This document shows, one piece after another, positions 1 to 11,700 of a stretch of 64,000 bases of DNA. The stretch covers positions 1 to 64,000 of the forward strand of contig VWZP01008105.1 in assembly GCA_013396995.1 (NCBI GenBank), written 5' to 3'. A model generated the notes under the pieces. The model worked only from the letters and a program-made list of their open reading frames with translations, searched no databases and was not told where the DNA came from. Source of the DNA: Dicaeum eximium (taxonomy: Eukaryota; Chordata; Aves; Passeriformes; Dicaeidae). Within the stretch, counting starts at the first letter, position 1. The number at the start of each line of letters is the position of its first letter. Made by a program: the position numbers and the translations under genes.

Positions 1-62
1 CTTTTCCTTTTCCTTTTCCTCTCTCCCTTCCTTCCTCTTTCTTTCTATTTCTCTCTCTTTCC
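1..62. repeat. CT-rich low-complexity tract
   Basis: A nearly pure pyrimidine tract made of CCTTTT, CCTT and CTTT units. It is cut by the window start, so its true length is unknown. Confidence 0.95.
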
Positions 63-2250
63 TGACTCCCACTGTGGGTGTCCACATGACATCTCTGACA
101 GCTTCTTGTTGTAGCAAATGTAGTCAGTCCTCTAAATTTTTTCAGATAGTGTGAAGGTTGTCTGAATCTGACTGCCAGTGCAGTGTGGATGGGTGCTGCA
201 GAAAGTGTGAGCCTGATCCCTGTAGTGATCTGCACAAGTCTGATCTGAGGGAATGGATCTGGGCTCTTGCAAAGACTACGGTAAAGTTGTCATATAACAT
301 TGCAAGATGCTTTCCTGGTAAATGCTGCTGTTTGTATATGAGCACCTCAGGAGAATCCATCAGATCAAAGTTTATGCCCAAACCTTTGACATGTGGGTGC
401 TGTCTCAGGGAAGAGCAGTGATGAAAGGTCTATCTGGTCTTCCACAGTGGGAACATGCTGATTTGTCACTGTCTGTCGTGGTCTGTACTGCACAGTAATC
501 CAGACATATCCTTCCCACTGCCTGTCTTTGGTGCATCACTCTTCAGCCATTTGGACAGATGCCCTGTTTCACCTCTCCATTTCACTCATGTGGAGAGGAG
601 GGGCTGAGGTACAGGGTATGCAAATGGATTTCATTTTCAGAGAGAGCTTTCCCAGTTTCCCTAGTCCACCTGGACGCAGGGAGTGGGGAACTCCTGTTGA
701 GATCTGGGGAGGGATCAAAGCGCAGGGGTTTTGCCCGAGGGGAGCCATGGGGCAGCACTGCCGTGGGTGATCCAACACCTGCGCATTCCCAGAGCTGGCA
801 ATCAAAGGCTGCACTGCCTCGAGCTGAGAGTGTCTACTTTTTGTTGTCAAACTTACAAGTTCAATTAGAATTGAGGGGTTTTGGTTTTTCTCAGATTTTT
901 CTATTGATAACTTTTCTGTTCATCTCAGTCACATGGATGACTTTTTCATCCGCTAATTAAATTCAAGTGATACAAAGTTTATTGGGCAAGATTTGTAGGT
1001 GGTTTGTGTCAGGATAAACCCATAGAGACAAGGAGCAGATCAGCCCCATCATATTTCTAAAAGGTCAGATGCTTTGTATCAGGAAGTAAAACCTAAAATA
1101 AAACCTTATTTCCCATTCCCCTACCTTTAAACCAGTACACTTACTCTGGAATAACTTACAACTAAATCGTCTCACTGTCATGAAGTTAGCAACATGGATG
1201 TAAAACAGTTTTCTTCCCCATTGTTTTAAGTTTAATGATATCTTGGGCATTGTGGTTTGAGCCAATAAAAAAGCATTCTTTTCATATATTCTTTATTCAA
1301 TACAAGTTTTCAACATCCTAGTCTTTATATTGCAATATTTTAATTATTGTTTACTTTATTTAATTGCTCTTTTCCTAAATATACATATTTTCTCTCCACT
1401 TCAAGGCTTTTGGAATTTTTCCAATCAGTCCAGTATCAAAGAACACACAATCTTGTATTTTAACTTCTCATGCTTGTAAACTAAAACCTGTGCAAGCCCC
1501 AAGGCCAAGACTTTGGTTGTATGTTGTTCATAGCTGACTTTTTTTTAATGTATATGCTAAATTTTTAAGGAAAAGGTCTCTTGCAAAAGTGAGAATCTTA
1601 TCAGAAAGTTGGTGTTTACGTTTTCAGATTGGGATGGAAAGATAAAAAAGTGAAAAATCTGAAGCTGGTAAATGAAATTTCTTCATCCTCTATTTTTCCC
1701 CTTTTCCACCCTTCTTTGTTATTTTTTTTTTCCTTATGTCATCTCTATGAAAGGGACATGAGAAAAAATACTGTGAAGACCAAAAGCCTTTCTATTTCAT
1801 GTTGAACAAGAAAAGAGCTTTGTTATTTTACTGAACAAAGGAACATTTGGGAGATCACAGTTTCCTTTTGGAATTTATATATATATATAAGAAAAATCAT
1901 GAGACAAGACCCAAGCCCTGAGGCATTTTAGTACTGATTGAAGCCTTTCTGTAACATTTTGCAGGATGTCTTTTGTTTGAAGAACTCAAGGCACTTTCTA
2001 GGAAGGTAATCTTTAAAACTGTATCTGGTGGGGAGGCACCACACCCGGTGAAGTCCATGAAGACAAAGAGGGGTGGCATCACCAAGATGCTTGCACAAGT
2101 AGAAGTGCAAGTGATCATGTTCTTAGTGGGGATTAGCAAGGGATGTGGTGGGACAGAGGGTTCTGTGGGTGCCGAGGACCCCAGCCTTCACCTGCACGTG
2201 TTATGTGTGGTTTTGCCTTGGGCCAGGTCCTGGCTATTCTTGCAACTGCT
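63..2250. other. Intronic sequence, no gene seen
   Basis: AT-rich unique-looking sequence with a (TA)7 run at 1876-1889. Frames are short and overlap on both strands. There is no splice-flanked open segment that I can defend. Confidence 0.7.
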
Positions 2251-2350
2251 CAATCCTGTGCTATGCACTCTGGGATTACCCTGTTTGAGCAGGGAGGTTG
2301 GACCAGATGACTCACAGGGTTCCCCTCCAACCTGACCTATCCTGTGAAAT
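2251..2350 (+). mobile_element. CR1 LINE 3'-end fragment
   Basis: A roughly 100-bp stub matching the CR1 3' UTR. It runs from caatcctgtgctatgcactc through a GC stem (accctgtttgagcagggagg), ttggaccagatgactc and tcccctccaacctgacc, ending in a degraded terminal repeat. It contains no coding portion. Confidence 0.85.
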
Positions 2351-2454
2351 CTCGTGCAATTGCATGGGCTAAGCCATGTCCTTCCATGCTGGGGAGGCAG
2401 AGCAGGACTTGAGGGGTCTTCTGACCTGCCTGTTCCCTGCCTGTTCCCTGCTCG

Positions 2455-2477
2455 GTCCAAGATGTTAAATCCATTCC
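2455..2477 (+). repeat. 23-bp direct repeat, copy A
   Basis: The block beginning gtccaagatgttaaatcc is identical to copy B at 3393-3415. An 11-bp tandem pair (gcctgttccct twice, 2428-2449) sits just upstream. Confidence 0.9.
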
Positions 2478-3392
2478 GCCTTCCACATCTCATACCCACA
2501 CTGACACTGCCCAGCAGCCTCAGTTCTTGCAGTTACACCCAATTGCATACACCTACCTGTTCATGGCAGTCATACCTGAAACTGCAGTGGTCACTGACAA
2601 ACAGCTTTCTGGAGAAGCAAAACTATAGAGTCAGTTTTGGCTACAGCATAGCATTGAGCAGAGCGTTGAAAGGTGGGGTTGGAAATCTCTTGATAATAAG
2701 CTTTCTCTGAGATTTTTAGCAACCTTTGTCTTGTGTCAGCTGGAAATGCTGAGAGGACATTTTTTTCTTGGGGTATTTTGTCATTCTCAGTTTCAGATAG
2801 CAAGTGGGAAAACATTTATTCTAACATCAGAGAGGTTGAAAACATGGTCTAGTAAACTGAATCCTGGAACAAAAGGGAAACTGAGGGGCTTTGGTTCTAT
2901 TTAGACTCTTTCCCTCAGTAGTCCACAGAAAGAAATCTGACAGTTGCAGAAATAAGAGGCAAAGAAAGCTGCCCAGATTTTGGGACATTTAGCTATTCTC
3001 CTCGCTGGTTCAGTTATTCCTTGTACTACACTGTCTTTTATTTTGTCAGTCTACTTTTAGGCAACCCAAGTAATAAGTCTTCCCCTTCTTCCTGAAGATA
3101 CAACAATAAAGTCAGTAGATCTCAGAGTTAAGGTTTCTTTTCCTTATATCCAGAATATTTATTTTTCTTTTTTCCTTAGCCCTTGGCTTCATGAACAAGT
3201 TATCCCAGCTGAACTCAGCTCTGGTGGTTTGTTTTCCCTTGTAGCGCTCAAAATTTCAGCCTGCTCTAACCTATTTCAGGGCAGTTTAATGTAAATGAGC
3301 TTTTGGGCTAAAAGTGCACAGGTAAAGAGTTACCATGGCTCTGCTTACACACAGTAGCTTGTCAAGTTGATGTATGCTTTACATGTGTCCAA

Positions 3393-3415
3393 GTCCAAGA
3401 TGTTAAATCCATTCC
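3393..3415 (+). repeat. 23-bp direct repeat, copy B, at CR1 5' junction
   Basis: Identical to 2455-2477 over 23 bp. It abuts the start of the 3416-4374 CR1. The bases just before it (gtccaa, overlapping the repeat start) give short microhomology to the donor site. Confidence 0.9.
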
Positions 3416-4374
3416 TGATGTTTTCTGGTTTGACTGGCTGGCCCAGTTCTCTTCAACATCTTCATTAACAACTTGAATGTAAGACTCAGGAGAACACTTG
3501 AATTTGCTGACAAAACTAAACTGGGAGGAACTGTTGACTCCCTTGAGGGCAGAGAGACCCTGCAGAGAGGACCTCGAAAAATCAGAGGCCTGAACAATCA
3601 CTGACCATATGAAGTTTAACAAGGGCAAGTGCTGGAGTCTGCACCTGGGACAGGGCACTCCCAGCACAGACTGGGGAATGAGATGCTGCAGAGCAGCGCT
3701 GCAGAGAGGGATCTGGGGGTCCTGGTCAATGGCAAGCTGGACACGAGCCAGCAGTGCCCTGGCAGCCAGGAGGGCCAACCCTGTCCTGGGGGCATCAGGC
3801 ACAGCATGGCCAGCTGGGCAAGGGAGGGGATTGTCCTGCTCTGCTCTGAGCTGGGGCAGCCTCACCTCCAGTGCTGGGGGCAGTGCTGGGTGCCACAATA
3901 GAAAAAAAGATGTTAAGCTCTTAGAAAGCATCCAAAGGAGGGCCACAAGAATGGTGAAGGGCCTTCAGGGGAAGCCATATGAGGGGTGGCTGAGGTCACT
4001 TGGTCTGTTGGAAGAGACTGAGGGGAGAGGTCATTGCAGTTACAGCTTCCTTAAAAGGGGAAGAGGAGGGGCAGGCACTGATCTCTTCTCTCTGGTGGCC
4101 AGTGACAGAACTCAAGGAAACAGCATGAAGCTGGGTCAGGGGAGGTTTAGGTTGGATATCAGAAAAAGGTTCTTCACCCAGAGGGTGGTTGAGCACTGGC
4201 ACAGGCTCCTCAGGGAAGTGGCCACAGAACCAAGCCTGACAGAGTTCAAGAAGCATTTGGACAGTGCTCTCAGGCACATGGTGTGGTTCTTGGGGATGTT
4301 CTGCAGGTCTCCTGCAAGACTTGATGATCCTGTTTGGTCTCTTGCAACTCATCATATTCTGTGATGCTATGATT
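3416..4374 (+). mobile_element. CR1 LINE, 5'-truncated copy (RT C-terminal part and 3' end)
   Basis: About 960 bp of an avian CR1 retrotransposon in sense orientation. Translated pieces match the end of the CR1 reverse-transcriptase ORF: LFNIFIN near the start, FADKTKLGG at 3504, MKFNKGKC at 3609, RRATRMVKGL near 3940, and SDRTQGNSMKLGQGRFRLDIRKRFF in the last third. The 3' end carries the degenerate 8-bp-type repeat (attctgtgatgctatgatt). The copy is dead: the catalytic FADD motif reads FADK, and frameshifts and stops separate the pieces. Much of it still reads as one 251-codon frame at 3609-4364, which is a relic and not a host gene. The 5' truncation is typical of CR1. The 5' junction carries duplicated sequence (see findings). 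Confidence 0.93.
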
Positions 4375-7300
4375 AAAACACCCCTGTAAATAATAACTCT
4401 GTTGCCAAGGCATTTATATTAGCTGGGCAATTTAATTCAGCACTCAGGCAGGCTATGTACAGTTAACTCTTAATCCTTTCTCATACCTTGGTCCATCTAT
4501 CTTCCTCATCTCATTGCTGCTGTCTTCTGAATTCTCTGCAGTTTCCCTGCTCCTGTGGCTCTGAAGAGCCCGGCACACTACTGCACACGATCACATCACA
4601 GCCCTTTCTGAGCACATCATGAGCAGCAGTTTGGGTTTAGGTATGACACAGCTCTGAGTGACCTGAACAGTGCACTTTCCATATGCCTCATACTAGTTCT
4701 GCTGTGGGCAGCTGTTAATTTCTAGACTAATATATTGTGTGTTGCTCTCCTAAGCTTTCCTCTTATCCTTTTAACAACCGTCCTTTTCAGAAAGATACAC
4801 ATCTAGAGCTCTGTTGTTGTGTCTCACTTATCTACAGATCACATATGATCAATGAAAAGCTCCTCTCTTTTCCCTGCCAGCTCTGCAAGCCTAACCTGGG
4901 ATCTCACAATGAAACTAGGATCTTTCTTTGGTTATACATGATTCCCAGGAATCCTGTTTCAGCCTGAGCCTGAGCTCTATTATCAATACAATTAAGGTGA
5001 ATTTGAGCTGCCGTGTAAAGTTTTCAAAAGGGCTTACATGACCTTAGAGGCTGGGGCTTATTTTCAAAAGTGACTTGGTGCACTCAGAAGCCTAAGTGAA
5101 TTAGTTCTCTATTAAATTGGTCCTCTCTTACAATTTAAATGCTTTTGAAAAGGGAATTTAGAGTTCCTTCGGCATTTCAGGCATTTCTGACAAGATTCCT
5201 GATGTTATTTAGGTGCAAGTGTATCAGACCTCAGCTAGCACAGAAAAACTGGGAAGTACCAAGTTTAATTTTCAAACTAAAATTTGAGTTTAGAGCTGTA
5301 ATGGCCAGAAAACTTATGCTGGAAATTAAGACAATTCAATCCTGAAAGTAGTGAGAATAAAACTCTTCAGTCCTGGCCTAAATGTAGTCACAGACTAAGC
5401 AACTAGACACACTGTGGTGGCTGCTGTAAATCCCCATTCAGGGACACTCAGTGGAGCTGAAGGAAGTGACAGGACACAGCAAGAAGTAAGACACTCCACT
5501 ATATTAGAGAACACTTTATTTGAGGCTCTGGCATTTTCACTCTGTACTTGCCTTCACTGTAATTGGCTACTTCTCTTTGTGGTTCTTAATGTTTTATAAA
5601 TATTTCTGGTAAATTTGAAGCATTTAAAATAGGCACATATTTTAAATATTAAAAATATACAAAAAATGCACCATAGACATGAAACAGCAATATTGCTTAT
5701 GGTTGTACCAACTTACTCCTGTTTGTCTGAGTTTTGCCTGGGAATATTATTAAATGTCCTGAAGCTGAGGTGGAGTGGATTTTCTGCTCAAAAGTTTTAT
5801 ACTATATCAACTAAATGGACTATGTTCCTCAATCAAATTGCAATTTTTAATAACTTTCTGTTTCTCTGTCTTGCTCACTGTGGTTCTTCACTGCTTATAT
5901 TCTCTTGTCAGACAGCGTTGCTCACAAATAGCTACTGAAATGCTGATGGGTGAAAGGTACATTAGAAACAACCTTTAGCCTAAGTGGGCAAATTAATCTC
6001 CCACAGAACAGTACTGATTCCATTAGAATTAGAATAGGGTTCATTAGTGCTACTGATGCCTACATATAGTTGTCAGGGAATGAGATTCACATCTGAACTC
6101 AAAGATGCACACTATCCTACACTCTTAAAGAAAAGAAACAAGTCTGTTAGTGATCCAGTCTTACACTGGAAAAAGATATAAAGAGCTACTTCACTTTAAA
6201 CAGATTTATCTTTTCATTTAGTTTCAAGGTTTTTATTGCACCCTCAACTCAGCATCAATTCACACCAATGGAGAGAAAGTAGCAGAGACACTGAGGAAAA
6301 AGCACTGCCATACTTTTGCAGGCAAACAATCAGTTCACTGAATTTGTGGTTCAAGATGAGAAATTTATTTTCAGATTTCTCCCTCTGTGTGCTTAAACTT
6401 GCTTCTGATCTTACAGATGTTCATCTTGGCATATTTAGATGGCTCCTAAGGGCCAGTGTGGCTGCAGGAACAGAAGCAGGCTATCTAATGGCAGTGGATC
6501 ACTGCACTCTGAGGAAGGGCTTGCTGGGGGTCTGTTGGGTGTGGTGGGATGGCATAAAGAATAAACCAGGCAGGATCTTGTCTCTGGGTCTTTTGTGTTC
6601 ATATATTTTTATTCCATGGATTAGATGGCATTGAGATGCCAGCCCCTCAGTTGTAATGCAGAGATCATTTGATTTTTCAGCGATGTACATACTTCACAGT
6701 GGTTCTTGGTGTGTTTTTGTAATTAGGCATATTTAACTGTGCCTTGTTTTACTGCTGGAGGAAGAATCTCATTTGTCAGCAGTTTTAAGCTTTGCCAAAT
6801 AAAGGCTTATTGGCAAACTGCACTGAGCGCTGTGATAATAACCCAACTTTAGAAAACACACACCCTGCTGTGTTGTATTCAAGCCATGGTGCTGTTGAAA
6901 TTAAAAGGGGAGACAATGCCTGCTTTCAAAAACTGGAGGTTCTTTGTATTCTAATAAAAGCCTAAATTAATGTTTTAAAAGGTTATTGCTATTTTTTACC
7001 AGCTAGCTGGCACTGTGTATAAATCTTATTTAGGCAAGGTCCTACATTATTTCACTGTTTTTAACACGTCAGCCAGTATCATACTGCCATGGATAATCAG
7101 TTCCTGAAATTCATTAGTCCAACCAGTTAAATCCCTTTTGTTTAGCTTTAATAGCAGGGTATTTCTGTGTATTTGGGAATCTAATATATGATATACATTC
7201 TGACAACACCAGCAGGGACCACAAATATTTCTTACATAATCTAAAGGACATATGTTTGGCTTATGGCAAAAATAACCTCATCATTCCTGTGTTTTAGGTT

Positions 7301-7532
7301 GAGGTGTCCATGTGAGGTCCTTTTATAAGAGCAAAGTAATAGGAACTATGTATAATTTAATCTTGTTGGCTTTTAATACATTTCCTTCAGCTTTTAAAGA
7401 GTGCTCTAGGAAATGGAAAAACACACAGTCAGCTATGAAATTCTATGACACTGATGCAGTCAGGCTATAAAATATTCTTTGCATCTTAATTGCATTTTAT
7501 ATAGCAGTATAACCTTGTGTAATTCTTAACTC
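4375..7532. other. Intronic sequence, no gene seen
   Basis: Unique-looking AT-rich sequence. No mobile element, RNA gene or convincing exon is visible. Confidence 0.65.
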
Positions 7533-7788
7533 TATAAATCCTAGCTCTGCATCCCGCTCTGGCAGCTCAGCGAGAGCGGCAGAGGAATGTTTCCCACAGT
7601 TCATTGTTCAGTTTGGTTGTGTGGGCAGCACACAAACGTCAGGGCTAAGCAGGAAGCTTGCACTGAACTTTGCAAACTGCTTTTTGCAGACAAAGGACTC
7701 TCCTCAAACCTGTGGATGAACCTGATCTCGCAGGATGAGATCCGTATCTGAGCTCTTTCCAAAACCGGCCGTGATTTGACAGCCAGGT
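7533..7788 (+). promoter_or_regulatory. Candidate internal promoter / first-exon segment
   Basis: A TATAAAT box at 7533-7539 is followed about 30 nt later by a locally CpG-enriched stretch (cagcgagagcggc). A 54-codon ORF runs from an ATG at 7587 to a TGA at 7749-7751. A possible splice donor CCAG|GTGAAT has its GT at 7787-7788. A TGTGGGAAAC match to the CSL/RBPJ consensus lies on the - strand at about 7589-7598. Around nine CpGs occur within about 230 bp, in an otherwise CpG-poor intron. This is inference from motifs. The ORF resembles nothing I recognise. Confidence 0.3.
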
Positions 7789-8616
7789 GAATGATCCAGC
7801 CAGAGCCTGTTTTATGTAGTTGGTTTACTTAAAGGTTTGGAGGACGGTTTAGAGGAGAAGAGAAGGTAGTTTTATTGGTGTATAACTGTGAGAACAAAGC
7901 AGGGCAGGACAGAAGCTAAATACCTATCAGGTGAGAGATCAAGCCAAAGCCAGAATAATCTTTCAGGCATCACCAACCATGTGAAACACTGACATAATGC
8001 AAGTGTGCCTGCAGAGATGCTGGACACAGCAACACAGCAGATGCACTTACCAGTATTTTCTGCCCTCTGATCGTCCTCTTCCAGTACGAGCTGCATCCAC
8101 AGCCTGTGCCACACTCACAGCCTTGCACTTTCTTCCCCACTGCAAAACAGAGGCTGAGAAAAGAACACCCTTATGCAGAGACAGGAGACTGTGGTTTAAA
8201 AGTGAGGAAAACAGTGGGAGGATCACAAAGCAATGATGGATGTGATCTGTTCAACTCTGTAACATATTTCTAATAATAGAAGGTTTTTAGAATGGATAGA
8301 CTGAGGCATAACAGGATCCAGTGGCTGAAAATTGAAGCTGGATAAATTTAGATGAGAAATAATGCTCTATCTACACTGCAGATTACAGTGCAGTGTTGAG
8401 ATACAGGAACATTAAGTGAACTAATTTAGAGAGCAAAAGCCATCCAACAGCAGTGGCAGGGACATCCCAGATTGATATTGCTCAAGAGAATAAAAGAGCC
8501 TGCTCAGAGGTCTGTGCTGCTGCAGCCCAGCCATTCCCAGCTATCCAGCGAGCATTTAGCCTCACCAAGTACCCCTGATCCTGGCCTGTGCTCTGCACTG
8601 GAGGGGTAGCCCATGT
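7789..8616. other. Intronic sequence, no gene seen
   Basis: No repeat or exon recognised between the candidate promoter segment and the antisense CR1 stub. Confidence 0.6.
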
Positions 8617-8745
8617 CACAGAATCACTGAACACTTTGGGTTGGAAAGGACCTTAAAAATCATCTAGTTCCAGTCCCCCTGCCATGGGTGGGGAAACCTT
8701 CCACTAGACCAGGTTGCTCAGAGCCACATCTAGCCTGGCCTTGTC
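8617..8745 (-). mobile_element. CR1 LINE 3'-end fragment (antisense)
   Basis: The reverse complement of a CR1 3' end. The + strand shows cacagaatcactg, then gggttggaaaggacctt, atcatctagttccagtcccc, ctgccatgggtgggg and ccactagaccaggttgctca. This is a severely 5'-truncated copy with only UTR sequence. Confidence 0.93.
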
Positions 8746-11700
8746 AAGAGCAAGTGTAGCAAATATTGCAACACCTCATCAAGGAATGCTGAAATTAGTG
8801 AGGGGCATGCTGTGTCTTGCTTTTCACGTAAGATGTAGACAGATTTTACATAAAGAGCCCTTTCTGATTTTGGGAATTCTGCATGCTTGCATGGAATGGA
8901 TGCTGTTGAGCACCTGTTGAGAAAGTACTCAACATTTGAAGGTCAAGCTATTTGCATAGTTGAAAATTTCTGCTACATCAGCTGAAAATCAGAATTTCTG
9001 TGCCATGGTAAATTTTTTATATTTTGGCATTTGGCTTAATTTTCCTTCAGAAGATTTTTTTTGGTTTCCTGTAGTGCTGAAATTCTGTAATTCTTTTTTC
9101 TTTGGAAATACTTTCCACAAAATATATTGCTTTTAACAAACCATCATTTCTGCAATGGAAAATCCTTTCTGACTGAAAAATTTCAAACTCCCCACCACAG
9201 AGCTGAAACTCATGGGTTAATCTCCATGAAGTTCCACAGGACCACCGTCTGCAGGAGGGACTTTTACAGCCTCTTTTAGAGAACAAAAATAAAGAGGAAC
9301 TGACTTTAGCCCAAAGGGATTAATTGGTACCCTTATTTCATTAGGTTATTTAAAGCAAAGATCTCATTAAACTTTCATAGGAATAACGTTAGAAGAAGTC
9401 TGTAAGCTGCAGCTGCTGGGAAGAATTGAGAGGTCAGCAAATTACCAGTTGATAACAAAAAATAGTATTACAGTCTGAGAGAGGGAGAATAAAGGTGCAG
9501 AGTGGAGACTTGGGACCTTTTAATTCTCTGGTTTTATATTTGTTGGCTGTGTAGACGCTGATGTGCCACTTGCTCCATGTAAAGTCTGCTGAGCTAAGAA
9601 AGCCAAACAGAAGCTGAGGAGACCTCACGAGCCTGGAGTGTCAAAATAAGACAAAGTTGTTCATGTGGTTCTTCACTGAGGTTGTTTGGCTCCCTCTGGC
9701 CTAATTAGCTGCTGTGTTAGGGATGATTTACGTTCTCTTAGTTTGCCCTGTTGAAACCGCTCCATATGCACTGTGCAGCACGAATGGAATGGTCTTGGCA
9801 TCCCCAAGGTGACTGCCTGCACGCTGGGGTGAGACCAGGACAGCATGGTAGAGTGGGGAAGAGAGCAGCATTAAACCTCAGCTCCAGATGCCTCACATCA
9901 CTTACGGCCTCTGTGTTTCTGAAACTGGAGTTTTGTATTTATTTTGTATTAGACATATGGAAATTCAATTAGAAAGCCTTCCCACTGGGTTAGCTGGAGA
10001 AAGGGGTGAGTGATGGTTACTACCTGGTTGGGTTTGGTTAATTTTGGCCCACTTTCTGTGCTGCTTGGACCTGTGTAAAGCAGTGTTTAAACTGGGGGCC
10101 AGGCCCCATACAAAGAGCTTTCTGAGGTCACTATTGCCATGAGATGACAGGTCCACAGCACAGCTCCTCTGCATTCAAGGGAATGCACAGTGTGTGCTGC
10201 AGCCATTGGACACCTTGGCCAGGCTGTGTTGCCTGCACTCAGGTTGCCTGAGTTCCCATTTCAGCTTTGTCACCTCATGCCTCCCCTTCCCTGTGTCCTC
10301 CCTCCCCTCCTTATCCTTCTCTGTGGTGGTTTGGGCTATTCTGACTATCTCAGAAGGTCAACAAAGCCTAAGCCCACCTGCCCAGGACCAAGGATTCACA
10401 TGTGCATCAATGGCTGGTCTCTTCCCTATAACACTGTTCCCAGAGGGCTTGCACAAATGCAACCAGGAACAGTTTGCATTTGTGAGAATTTGGGGAAAAG
10501 AAAGGTTCAAAATGCTGTCTTGTTGCAGCATCATCTGCCATCTCTACTTGCAGTAAACAATGGGAAGTAGCTTACTATCAAGCAAACTATTTGCTAAAAA
10601 AAAATCACATTTGAAGCCCTAAGAAGTGGATTGTTCTTCCTTTATGGGACAGGAATGTTAACAGTGTCATACTTAGATGCCACTAAATGGACTTAGTGCT
10701 CAACTGCTGCAGCCAAGGAGGGCTCTGCTTCTCTCCCTTCCCCTGCCTGTCCCCCCACCACTCCCCTTCTGCTGGCACCGAGTGTTCTGCCCCCATCAGC
10801 AAACGTGTTCAGAAAGCTAGATCAGCAGAAAACTGGCCCTACAGAACGGAGCAGAGAGCTGTCAGCTGGCTCAGATCTCCAGCCCAGCTCATCTGAGGCC
10901 AGAAAAATGCCAGTGCACAAGGAAAAGTGGGAGGAGAGGAGCAGGGACCATTTTCAGTGGTGGTTATTGTTTAAATCAGAATAGTTTCCCTACAGAGCCA
11001 CAACCTAAGATTTGGAAGTGCCAAAATGGGTAGGCTGCCTCTATTCAGTCTCCCAGGCTGTCTGTCTCTTCCTGCTCTAGGAGTTCAGGCATCCTACATG
11101 CTCTTCTGCGAGCCCCTTGCCTGCAAGCCTCCGCAACTGCCGGCACATGAGCAGATCCAGCCTGGAAGAATTCTTGGCTGTGGGAATATTCCTAGTTCTA
11201 CTTGCTTTTTTGTAGGCTCACATTGCTTTGCAAATGCTGATTGTGTTTTACCCCAGGGATTATAAATCCTAACAAAGGACACTGAAATCATTGAGCTGTT
11301 TCAGTTAGCAGTTCCTGGCCAAAAGAATTTTGGTTGGTTTTTTTTTTTTTTCTGTAAGTGAGGTTACAATCAGTGCTTGAAATTTGGCAACTGCTGGAGA
11401 CCTGTGTAGTATCACTGAAAAAGGAATAAAGTAGTTGTCAGGACAGGGAAATTTGACTTATATCATCAAACACCTTTTCCATGGCCCGTACCTATTGAGA
11501 ATTTAGGCTCTCAAGTAGTACAACTTCAGAAATTGTGCTCTTCTGGTTGCCATTGGCAACAGTCCATGTGCACACTGTCAGCTCCTTATAGATACATGGA
11601 AATGTGACTTAGCATAACCCACTGTCACTGAAGTGTAACTTAGTTTACTATGACTTGAGTTATGCCCCGTTTGTGAGGGACTGTGCACACGTGCTGGGTC

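Noticed and set aside
3362..3946. 194-codon - strand frame over the CR1
   Set aside because: Antisense shadow of the CR1 reverse-transcriptase remnant.
3609..4364. 251-codon + strand frame as a host gene
   Set aside because: It is the decayed CR1 ORF tail, with frame slips between recognisable blocks and no start context.
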